Source: Gammaproteobacteria bacterium (GTDB taxonomy: Bacteria; Pseudomonadota; Gammaproteobacteria; Pseudomonadales; Pseudohongiellaceae). Taken from it: a stretch of 6,634 bases of DNA. The translations under genes were made by a program, and so were the position numbers. The stretch lies in NCBI GenBank assembly GCA_003514305.1, contig DORE01000241.1, positions 1-6,634 on the forward strand. The letters are read 5' to 3'. Positions within the stretch are counted from its first letter, which is position 1, and each line of letters begins with the position of its first letter. This document shows positions 1 through 6,045 of the stretch, one piece after another. Below the pieces are notes generated by a model. It did not search any database and had not been told where the DNA came from. It saw nothing but the letters and a program-made list of their open reading frames with translations.

Positions 1-148
1 TGCCAAAATCACTATTAAATGAAGATAGCGTTTATTTCGGAAAGTTTATATTTGTTGACATCATGCAGAGAAAAGTGGCTCTTCGTATAAACATAAAGCG
101 CCCCTGCCTTAACTAATAGAAACCCCACACCAGGTACACAGGAGATAT

Positions 149-160
149 CATCTGCAGATG
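149..160. repeat. 12-bp perfect palindrome CATCTGCAGATG
   Basis: CATCTG is followed directly by its reverse complement CAGATG, and the symmetry does not extend into the flanking bases. It lies about 130 bp upstream of the candidate receptor promoter, where an activator or repressor dimer could bind. A 12-bp palindrome is expected about once or twice by chance in a window of this size, so this is only a candidate site. Confidence 0.25.
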
Positions 161-277
161 TGCATTATTAACTTGAAACTGAGATTGCTTGCGCCGACCA
201 CAAGCTTTGATAAATCGGCACGCTTATTGCTCAAGAATTCAGACAAGCTAAACTAGAGTATCCCGACTAGCTATGCA

Positions 278-307
278 CTGAAAATAATTCGCTTTTCGCT
301 CTATAAT
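278..307 (+). promoter_or_regulatory. Candidate sigma70 promoter for the TonB-dependent receptor
   Basis: A perfect -10 hexamer TATAAT lies at 302-307. The best -35 match is CTGAAA at 278-283 (4 of 6 to TTGACA) with an 18-bp spacer. Transcription would start near 313-315, giving a leader of about 170 nt before the receptor start codon. The consensus -10 box makes this the best promoter candidate in the upstream region. The -35 is weak, so an activator or a different sigma factor is possible. Confidence 0.4.
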
Positions 308-320
308 AGGGTCGAAAGCG
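290..320. promoter_or_regulatory. Imperfect inverted repeat flanking the -10 box, operator candidate
   Basis: CGCTTTTCG (290-298) and CGAAAGCG (313-320) are complementary over 8 bp, with one extra T in the left arm. They enclose 14 bp that contain the TATAAT at 302-307. A dyad placed across the -10 box and the predicted start site is a classic position for a repressor. I do not recognise the sequence as a Fur, PurR or other named operator. The site is visible, and its function is inferred. Confidence 0.3.
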
Positions 321-321
321 C

Positions 322-338
322 GATGAGTTCAGCTCGTC
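322..338 (+). repeat. Leader stem-loop GATGAG-TTCAG-CTCGTC
   Basis: A 6-bp stem with one G-U pair and a 5-nt loop could form in the predicted receptor leader, beginning just after the inferred transcription start. No run of T follows it, so it is not an intrinsic terminator. It could be a 5'-end stabilising hairpin. The stem is short enough to occur by chance. Confidence 0.22.
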
Positions 339-377
339 AGCTATCAACGATTTGTAGACGCAGTGCGCTTTACAGAG

Positions 378-398
378 GTTGCACTATAAAAGTGCAAC
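378..398. repeat. 8-bp perfect inverted repeat GTTGCACT-ATAAA-AGTGCAAC
   Basis: The arms at 378-385 and 391-398 are exact reverse complements around a 5-nt loop, with the centre about 100 bp before the receptor start codon. In RNA this would be the most stable hairpin of the leader. In DNA it would be a 21-bp dyad suited to a dimeric repressor. It lacks a following T-run on either strand, so a terminator is unlikely. It does not match a riboswitch class known to me. Confidence 0.4.
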
Positions 399-474
399 AA
401 TAAAGCCAAGACATAATAGTTCGAACTAACCGGCTACGAGCTGTAACCGACTCCACTTCCTGCAAGCCATTTTT

Positions 475-478
475 AAGG
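475..478 (+). promoter_or_regulatory. Ribosome binding site that decides the receptor start
   Basis: AAGG lies only 1 nt before the first ATG (480) but 7 nt before the second in-frame ATG (486). The normal spacing favours initiation at 486. Both ATGs are separated by a single Ser codon, so the protein changes by just two residues. Confidence 0.5.
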
Positions 479-485
479 TATGAGT

Positions 486-2882
486 ATGATCCACACCAAA
501 AATCGTCGCCCAGTTGCGGCTTTAATGACATTTTTTATCGCTTTGGCTAGTTCAATACCAGCTTATTCTCAAGAAAGCAGAATCGAAGAAATCATGGTGG
601 TGGCCGAGAAAAGAGACGAAAGTCTACAAGACATCTCTCAAGCTATCACAGCGATTACAGAACTCGATTTGGAGACGCGAAATATCAGCTCTTTCGTTGA
701 CCTTAGTGCATTAGCACCCGGTTTGACTGTTTCAAAAAACGAGGGCTTCAAAACTGTCGTTTCCATCCGAGGCGTCGGTAATGAGACAAATCAGAATGCA
801 GTCGCTGCTCCTTCCGTCGCTTACCACATGGACGGAATCTTTATTGCCTCACCTTTTTCTCTTCAATCTGATTTTATAGACGTTGAGAGGATTGAGGTTT
901 TGAGGGGACCTCAAGGAACATTGTTCGGGCAGAATTCTACTGGAGGCGCGATCAACGTAATTAGCAAGGCACCTTCTTTTGATTCTCTTGAGGGCAAGGC
1001 AGATATTACAGTCGGGAACTATGGGCTGACAAAAACCCGTGCGTCCATAAATCTTCCCCTATCAAACCGACTTGCATCAAGAACTTCTATTTCTCTAACC
1101 TCGCGAGAAGGCTTCAGCGAAAACGTCTTCAACGGTCAAGAATTAGACGATGCAGATCACACAAGCTTCCGGACGGACTGGCTTCTTGAGCTAAACGATT
1201 CATCAAGTCTTAGAGTATTTGGTCAGTATTTTGACGCTGACAATAATGGAGCTGCGATGAAGGGATTTTTCGATACGACTCCAGACAGAAGGAAGCTCTC
1301 TCAAAACACGCTGTCCAAGTATCAACTCCAGTCTAAGATTGTCGGTGGTATTGGAGAATTCGATATGGGCTACGCGACTTTGAAGGCCCTTGCAAGCTGG
1401 CAGAAAGACGAAATTTATGTTGTCAGGGACAACGATCGGCATAATTTATTTCACGACCCTTCTTCGGTCTCTTCTGCGGCTCCGTTTTATGTCGGAGTTG
1501 AGTTCAATCCTGAGAGCCAGATCCAAGAAACGACAACATTCGAAATCAATATGATTTCGAATGAGCCCCTTAACGGAGTTTTCGATTGGATCATAGGTGC
1601 GTTTTACATGGACCAAGAAATCGAAGGCCACATCAGGGAATTTCTGGACGATAACTTCAACGGAGTCTATGACGGAACATTTACTGATCCTTTTTTCAAT
1701 ACTAGCTATTCCAGCATGTTCCCTTCCTCAATGATTCCTGCAGGACTTGCCCCCGGTCAGATTCCTGGCGGAGCTGGAGATTGGGGGTTTATGTCCGATA
1801 ACTATCCAACTCGCGAATCATATTCAGTTTACGGACAATCGACCTTTAACGCTTCAGACATGTTGCGACTTATTGCAGGTCTTCGGTATACAAACGATTC
1901 AGTGGAAAGTTATGTAAACAATTTTTTTGGAGGACAGATCGGTAATTTAGAAAAAACATCGAAGAAAACTACTGGCCGACTAGCTTTTGAATACGACCTT
2001 GGAATGGATTCTATGGTTTACGCCTCTTACACATTGGGATTCAAGCCCGGTGGAAGTAACCTTACCTACGGTTACACGGAAGCTGAGGATGCAGCAATGG
2101 GCAATGCTATTGCACCCCCTCTTGTGTTCCCAGTTTTCGAAAGTGAATCTGTTACTGCGTACGAGGTTGGACTTAAATCTGATTTTGCCGATGGTAGAGT
2201 ACGAGCAAATGTTGCTGCATTCTTCTATCAATATGATGATCTGCAATTTCAGGCGACCGATCCGGATGTTTTTAGGGGCGGTGTAGCGAATATTCCTGAA
2301 TCTGTAATGAAAGGTGTTGAAGCTGAAATTATTGGCATTCTTTCTGATGAGCTGACACTAGACTTTAAAGCTGCAGTACTGGATTCTGAGGTAACTCAGG
2401 ATTTTGAAACACTGGACAACGTTAAGGCGAACTCTTCTATACCGGCCCCTCCTTGGTGCAGCCCCGTTGGATATTTAGGTTTTTGCTACGAAGACCTGCG
2501 TTACTCAAACAGAGAGAACGTAAAAGGGAATGAGCTCGCTAAAAGTCCAGATCTGACTGCGAGTCTCCGACTCCAGCATCAGACGAGTCTGTCAACAGGT
2601 CACACGCTCACGAGCACAATTGACTATGTTTATCGCGGTGCTTTCCAACAGCGTGTAATCAATCATCCATTGATCGACACAGTGGAGGACTACAATCTTC
2701 TCAACTTAACAGCGGGCATTGATTCTAGTTCTGGGTCATGGGGGTTCGACGTCATGCTGTATAACTTGACAGACGAAGATGGAATCAATTCCGCTATGAC
2801 TGATGTGTTTGGAGTTAATGCGACCGGCATAGAACTAATTCCTCCACGCCAAATAATGGGGAGGCTCAGCTACTCATTTTGA
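486..2882 (+). CDS. TonB-dependent outer-membrane receptor
   Basis: This protein of 798 residues is a complete TonB-dependent receptor, which moves a bound ligand across the outer membrane using energy from TonB-ExbB-ExbD. Residues 1-28 form a signal peptide (basic NRR, hydrophobic core, cleavage near AYS/QES). A TonB-box-like segment EEIMVVAEK follows at about 34-42. The plug covers roughly 43-165 and ends with the conserved LRGPQGTLFGQNSTGGAINV at 139-158. The rest is the 22-strand barrel, ending YSF with the terminal Phe used for outer-membrane assembly. The only cysteines are C658 and C667, probably a disulfide in a surface loop. A DxNxNGxxD loop (D388, N390, N392, D396) resembles a calcium site. 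The gene ends in tandem stops TGA-TAA. The ligand is unknown. The plug style fits the large family of uncharacterised proteobacterial receptors often linked to organic substrates rather than classical siderophores. It converges on the purine permease and shares no operon. Confidence 0.95.
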   Translation: MIHTKNRRPVAALMTFFIALASSIPAYSQESRIEEIMVVAEKRDESLQDISQAITAITELDLETRNISSFVDLSALAPGLTVSKNEGFKTVVSIRGVGNETNQNAVAAPSVAYHMDGIFIASPFSLQSDFIDVERIEVLRGPQGTLFGQNSTGGAINVISKAPSFDSLEGKADITVGNYGLTKTRASINLPLSNRLASRTSISLTSREGFSENVFNGQELDDADHTSFRTDWLLELNDSSSLRVFGQYFDADNNGAAMKGFFDTTPDRRKLSQNTLSKYQLQSKIVGGIGEFDMGYATLKALASWQKDEIYVVRDNDRHNLFHDPSSVSSAAPFYVGVEFNPESQIQETTTFEINMISNEPLNGVFDWIIGAFYMDQEIEGHIREFLDDNFNGVYDGTFTDPFFNTSYSSMFPSSMIPAGLAPGQIPGGAGDWGFMSDNYPTRESYSVYGQSTFNASDMLRLIAGLRYTNDSVESYVNNFFGGQIGNLEKTSKKTTGRLAFEYDLGMDSMVYASYTLGFKPGGSNLTYGYTEAEDAAMGNAIAPPLVFPVFESESVTAYEVGLKSDFADGRVRANVAAFFYQYDDLQFQATDPDVFRGGVANIPESVMKGVEAEIIGILSDELTLDFKAAVLDSEVTQDFETLDNVKANSSIPAPPWCSPVGYLGFCYEDLRYSNRENVKGNELAKSPDLTASLRLQHQTSLSTGHTLTSTIDYVYRGAFQQRVINHPLIDTVEDYNLLNLTAGIDSSSGSWGFDVMLYNLTDEDGINSAMTDVFGVNATGIELIPPRQIMGRLSYSF

Positions 2883-2952
2883 TAAATGATTTCGGCTCAT
2901 CACCCTCTCGGATTGGTGGAACGGTATGCGATCATCTTTTTACTGGTGCGAT

Positions 2953-4251
2953 TTAGATAAAGATTAATTTTAGGGCGAATAGGGCAGACAGTGCCCATGC
3001 TACATAGGAAACTTCCTGTGATTTCCCGGTGAAAGTCTTTATGACCGCAAAACTTATAAAGCCGATTGCGATCCCATCCGCAATTGAAAACGACATGGGG
3101 ATCATGACGACTGTGATTAAAGCGGGTATCAGTTCTGTTTGATCGTGCCAGTCTAAATTCTGCAAGCCACTCAGCATGATCATCGCGACGTAAATTAAGG
3201 CGCCTGCTGTCGCGTATGGCGGAACCATGCTGGCTAGAGGCGAAACAAAAATTGTAAGGCAGAAAAATAAAGCGGTGAAAACAGCAGTGAGGCCTGTCCT
3301 GCCGCCGGCTGAAACCCCAGCAGAGCTTTCAACGTAACTTGTTACTGGGGCACAACCTACTATAGTACCCAACATACTTGAAATACTGTCGGTTTTTAGG
3401 GCTGCATTGATATTAGTTATATTATTACTTTCATCATTTAGTTTTGCGCTGTCAGCTACTGCGAAAAGAGTTCCAGCTGTGTCAAAAAGATTAACAAACA
3501 GGAAGGCAAGTACCACAGTAACCATACCAACATTCATTGCACCCAAGATATCTAGCTCGAGCAATATTGGTGTTAATGGTGGGGGTTGTGAGATCAATCC
3601 GTAGTAATCGACCTTGCCGAGTACGATCGCTAGGCCAGTAATACTCGCGATGCCTAAAATAATTGCGCCAGGGATGCGCCTTATTGAAAGAACGGTTATC
3701 AATATAAAACCCAAGAGCCCGAGAAATGTTTCAGCACTGGCAAGGTCTCCTAAAGACACATAACTTGCACTGTCAGCAACTACAATACCGCTGTTTTTTA
3801 GGCCAATGAATCCTATGAAAAGTCCTATACCGGCAGCGATTGCAAATCTGAGATTCCTTGGTATGCTCGCAAGTACCAACTTTCTCAGCGGCGTAAGGCT
3901 GATTGCGATAAAAAGTATGCTGGATAAAAAAACGGCACCGAGAGCAACTTGCCAGCTATAGCCAAGCTCCCCGACCACTGTATAAGTGAAGAATGCGCTT
4001 AACCCCACGCCTGGGGCCAAAGCAACTGGCCAATTGGCGACAACCCCCATTGCAAAGGAAGCAGTCGCCGCTGCTACGCAAGTTGCAGTGAAACTTGCGT
4101 CATAATCCATGCCAGCCTGTGCCATCATTTCTGGGTTTACCACTACAATGTAGGCCATTGTAATGTATGTGGTTAGTCCAGCAATGCATTCTCGAGGGAT
4201 GGAGGTTTGCCTCATATCGATCTCAAAGAAGTTGATCAATGCCTGTTTCAT
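2953..4251 (-). CDS. NCS2-family purine permease, AzgA type (guanine/hypoxanthine/adenine)
   Basis: This 432-residue inner-membrane protein belongs to the AzgA/PbuG branch of the NCS2 family, which imports purine bases by proton symport. The whole chain matches in order: FFEIDMRQTSIPRECIAGLTTY with MAYIVVVNP near 8-40, ALAPGVGLSAFF at 77-88, LFVNLFDTAGTL at 251-262, VTSYVESSAGVSAGGRTGLT at 303-322, and SIADGIAIGFISFAVIK near the end. Length and repeated hydrophobic segments fit the family's 14-segment fold. The start is placed at 4251 because the residues before the internal Met13 align with the conserved family N terminus, although no clear Shine-Dalgarno precedes it. E308 in SYVES, a conserved transport residue, is present. 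The family's usual Asn in APGMGLNA(F/Y)F is Ser85 here, and the first Asp of DLFDT is Asn254, so substrate preference may differ. The gene is divergent from the M20 peptidase and has no visible purine riboswitch upstream. Confidence 0.93.
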   Translation of the reverse strand: MKQALINFFEIDMRQTSIPRECIAGLTTYITMAYIVVVNPEMMAQAGMDYDASFTATCVAAATASFAMGVVANWPVALAPGVGLSAFFTYTVVGELGYSWQVALGAVFLSSILFIAISLTPLRKLVLASIPRNLRFAIAAGIGLFIGFIGLKNSGIVVADSASYVSLGDLASAETFLGLLGFILITVLSIRRIPGAIILGIASITGLAIVLGKVDYYGLISQPPPLTPILLELDILGAMNVGMVTVVLAFLFVNLFDTAGTLFAVADSAKLNDESNNITNINAALKTDSISSMLGTIVGCAPVTSYVESSAGVSAGGRTGLTAVFTALFFCLTIFVSPLASMVPPYATAGALIYVAMIMLSGLQNLDWHDQTELIPALITVVMIPMSFSIADGIAIGFISFAVIKTFTGKSQEVSYVAWALSALFALKLIFI

Positions 4252-4421
4252 GAACGATATACTAGCATCTATTCTGTATATGTTGGCGTTAGCAAGAATG
4301 GCTCCTGAAGGTGATTATTTCGAAATGTCGAGCATTTGGAGTCAGGCTTTCAATAATTTATATCGCTTACGCAGAGCTGGGCACAGTATTTTTGCTTTCA
4401 AGCTTTGACAGTAGTCATGCT

Positions 4422-4438
4422 CGGCCGTAAATCGGCTG
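4422..4438 (+). repeat. Small GC-rich stem-loop in the divergent region
   Basis: CGGCCG (4422-4427) pairs with CGGCTG (4433-4438) around TAAAT, with one G-U pair. A loosely T-rich stretch follows (TTGTTTATGGTTT). It could be a weak terminator of + strand read-through or a chance hairpin. No + strand gene lies just before it. Confidence 0.2.
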
Positions 4439-4528
4439 TTGTTTATGGTTTGGATGGTTGTCTTCAGCCAATCAGAATTGGTGTGAAGGTACTTTTCTTC
4501 CGATGGAGCATGGCGAGATTGGGCATTT

Positions 4529-4557
4529 TTGACTATTTTAATTTGACTGACTATATT
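4529..4557 (+). promoter_or_regulatory. Strong sigma70-type promoter of the M20 peptidase gene
   Basis: TTGACT at 4529-4534 (5 of 6 to consensus) and TATATT at 4552-4557 (5 of 6) are separated by exactly 17 bp. Transcription should start near 4563-4565, giving a short leader of about 20 nt that just accommodates the ribosome binding site before the ATG at 4584. The heptamer TTTGACT is repeated at 4528-4534 and 4542-4548. The second copy falls inside the spacer and has no matching -10 at normal spacing. Confidence 0.7.
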
Positions 4558-4573
4558 GAATAAAAAGACCTTT

Positions 4574-4579
4574 GGGGGA
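4574..4579 (+). promoter_or_regulatory. Ribosome binding site choosing ATG 4584
   Basis: GGGGGA precedes ATG 4584 by 4 nt, slightly short but usable. An in-frame TTG at 4572 would extend the protein by four residues, but it overlaps this site, has no purine-rich sequence of its own at proper spacing, and would lie only about 8 nt from the predicted transcription start. The ATG also puts the basic MRK directly at the start of the signal peptide. Confidence 0.55.
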
Positions 4580-4583
4580 TCGG

Positions 4584-5981
4584 ATGCGAAAACTTTTAGT
4601 TTTGTTTTTTATCTTAACGCATGCAGGAACGACCGCTCAAAGTTATATGCCCATTTGGGATGTTGCAGAGGAGGAGCTACTCAATCATTTCAGAGAGCTT
4701 TTGCAGTTTGATACTAGCGACCCTCCCGGGCGGGAGTTACCAGCTGCTCAATATATATACGATATTTTAAAAGCTGAGGGCATATCAGTAGAGATGCTTT
4801 CGACGGATAGTGAGCGTCCAAATGTCGTTGCAAGGATCAAAGGTGACGGAAGCCAAGAGCCACTATTGATCATGGCTCATACAGATGTGGTAAATGTGGA
4901 TCCGAGCAAATGGAAGTTTCCCCCTTTCAGTGCGACAGTTGACGGAGGCTACGTTTACGGTCGTGGTGCTGTTGACGATAAAGATAATCTTGCTGTGGGG
5001 CTCATGACAATGCTTGAGCTTAATCGTCAGAAGGTCCCGTTGGCTCGAGACGTTATATTTCTGGCAGAGTCCGGGGAGGAAGGGGCAACTGAATATGGCA
5101 TTGAATTCATGGTCAACAATCATTTCGATCAGATTGATGCAGAATTCTGTTTGGCTGAGGGTGGCAGCGTATCGCGTGTCAATCGTGAAGTAGTTTATGC
5201 CGGTGTCCAGACCGTTGAGAAATTGCCGTATCGACTTGAATTAGTTGCAACTGGCGTTGCAGGGCATGGCTCGGTGCCTTTGCAGAGCAATTCAGTAGTA
5301 CGTCTTGCAAAGGCGATTTCAGCCATTGCAGACTGGCGATCACCTATTCGATTGAACGAGACTACTTTCACTTACTTTGAGAGGCTTGCCTCAATATCCC
5401 CTCCCGATGCTGGTGAGCGGTATCTCGCAGTGCTTGATTCAGGGCGTGCAAGTGAGGCTGATGAGTATTTCCTCGCCTACGAGCCACGTCACGCCTCCAT
5501 GCTTCGATCATCACTGTCCCCGACGATTTTTGATGCCGGATATCGTATCAACGTGATTCCTTCAGAATCTGCGGCATCAATAGACTTCCGTGCGTTGCCA
5601 GATGAAAACATTGAGGATTATTTGGAACAGATTCGAGGGGTTATTGGCGACGACTCGATCAATGTCAGTCTTGGGCAGCGCAATACAAGACCTCCCGGGC
5701 AAGCAAGCATCAACACAAAGGCATTTGCAGCGATTGAGGAAGGATTAAGAACTCATTATGGAGTTATTACCCTGCCGACTATGTCTACTGGCGCAACTGA
5801 CATGGCCTATCTGCGAGCTCGAGGGGTGCAGTGCTACGGCATTGGTCCCGCAATTGACCGTGAGGATGCGGCTCTAGGATTTGGCGCCCACAGCGACCAG
5901 GAACGAATACTTATTAGTGAATTAAATCGTTTTTTACGATTCCACTGGGATGTTGTAGTAGATTTGGCCGCGTCGAAGTAG
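4584..5981 (+). CDS. Exported M20-family zinc metallopeptidase (carboxypeptidase/aminoacylase-like)
   Basis: This 465-residue protein belongs to the M20 family of di-zinc hydrolases, which cleave peptide or N-acyl amide bonds in small substrates. An N-terminal signal peptide (MRK, then a hydrophobic core, possible cleavage after A18) predicts export to the periplasm. The start FDTSDPPG is typical of the PM20D1/carboxypeptidase S-like branch. All catalytic positions are visible: H99 and D101 in MAHTDVV, bridging D131 in GRGAVDDKD, catalytic E165 with zinc ligand E166 in ESGEEG, E192 in LAEGG, and H436 in GFGAHSDQE. H228 in the lid-domain motif GVAGHGS is also kept, so the enzyme should be active. 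The lid (dimerisation) domain spans roughly 205-340. The exact substrate cannot be read from sequence; relatives act on dipeptides, C-terminal residues or N-acyl amino acids. It is transcribed alone from its own promoter, divergent from the permease and convergent with the alpha/beta-hydrolase gene. Confidence 0.93.
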   Translation: MRKLLVLFFILTHAGTTAQSYMPIWDVAEEELLNHFRELLQFDTSDPPGRELPAAQYIYDILKAEGISVEMLSTDSERPNVVARIKGDGSQEPLLIMAHTDVVNVDPSKWKFPPFSATVDGGYVYGRGAVDDKDNLAVGLMTMLELNRQKVPLARDVIFLAESGEEGATEYGIEFMVNNHFDQIDAEFCLAEGGSVSRVNREVVYAGVQTVEKLPYRLELVATGVAGHGSVPLQSNSVVRLAKAISAIADWRSPIRLNETTFTYFERLASISPPDAGERYLAVLDSGRASEADEYFLAYEPRHASMLRSSLSPTIFDAGYRINVIPSESAASIDFRALPDENIEDYLEQIRGVIGDDSINVSLGQRNTRPPGQASINTKAFAAIEEGLRTHYGVITLPTMSTGATDMAYLRARGVQCYGIGPAIDREDAALGFGAHSDQERILISELNRFLRFHWDVVVDLAASK

Positions 5982-6005
5982 CTTCTGCCCAATATTTTCA
6001 GAAGC
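5981..6005. terminator. Hairpin between convergent genes, overlapping the M20 stop codon
   Basis: GCTTCTG (5981-5987) and CAGAAGC (5999-6005) form a perfect 7-bp stem around an 11-nt loop. The left arm begins at the last base of the TAG stop. There is no T-run after the stem on either strand, so it is not a standard intrinsic terminator. Its place between convergent genes suggests an RNA 3'-end or stability element serving both transcripts. Confidence 0.35.
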
Positions 6006-6045
6006 AAGCAAGCCGAGCGGTTCAAATCCTGACGTTAAAAGCTGT

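Larger units (their letters stand above)
1..479. other. Non-coding upstream region of the receptor gene
   Basis: No convincing gene is visible in this AT-rich stretch of nearly 480 bases. Frame 3 on the + strand is open from the window edge to a TAA at 114-116 (37 codons), but its composition is unremarkable, so it may or may not be the tail of a gene outside the window. The region holds a 12-bp palindrome (149-160), a candidate promoter (278-307), an inverted repeat around that promoter's -10 box (290-320) and two short hairpins (322-338 and 378-398). If the promoter is used, the receptor mRNA has an untranslated leader of roughly 170 nt. Confidence 0.6.
4252..4583. other. Divergent intergenic region between permease and peptidase genes
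   Basis: This stretch of about 330 bp has no convincing gene. It contains the rightward promoter (4529-4557), a ribosome binding site (4574-4579) and a weak stem-loop at 4422-4438 (CGGCCG-TAAAT-CGGCTG, one G-U pair). No good sigma70 promoter is visible in the leftward direction for the permease. An open frame on the + strand to 4408 is mainly the antisense of the permease N terminus and shows no protein-like features. Confidence 0.6.

Noticed and set aside
55..91. TTGACA at 55-60 and TATAAA at 86-91 as a promoter.
   Set aside because: The spacer is 25 bp, far from the 16-18 bp needed, and no -10-like hexamer occurs at the right distance.
3..116. Open frame from the left edge to TAA at 114, possibly the tail of an upstream gene.
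   Set aside because: Only 37 codons with no motif. A random frame of this length is common, so it cannot be supported as a gene.
187..208. GCTTG-N9-CAAGC followed by TTTG as an intrinsic terminator of an upstream gene.
   Set aside because: The stem is only 5 bp, the T-run is three bases, and no gene is visible before it.
158..256. A 32-codon open frame (ATG at 158, TAG at 254) with AGGAG about 13 nt upstream.
   Set aside because: Spacing to the ribosome-binding-like sequence is too long, the length is expected by chance, and the peptide shows no recognisable feature.
2883..2952. Intrinsic terminator between the convergent receptor and permease genes.
   Set aside because: Only weak pairings (CACC with GGTG, ATGAT with ATCAT across a long loop) are present. 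None is a stem followed directly by a T-run.
4252..4400. Purine riboswitch or PurR operator upstream of the permease gene.
   Set aside because: No three-way-junction pattern of a guanine or adenine riboswitch and no recognisable PurR palindrome could be found on the permease strand.
4163..4408. An 81-codon + strand open frame crossing the permease start.
   Set aside because: About one third of it is antisense to the conserved permease N terminus, and the remainder has no protein-like features or ribosome binding site.
4405..4433. Perfect TTGACA at 4405-4410 as a -35 box.
   Set aside because: The hexamer 17 bp downstream (TAAATC) matches only 3 of 6 positions. The promoter at 4529-4557 is much better placed.
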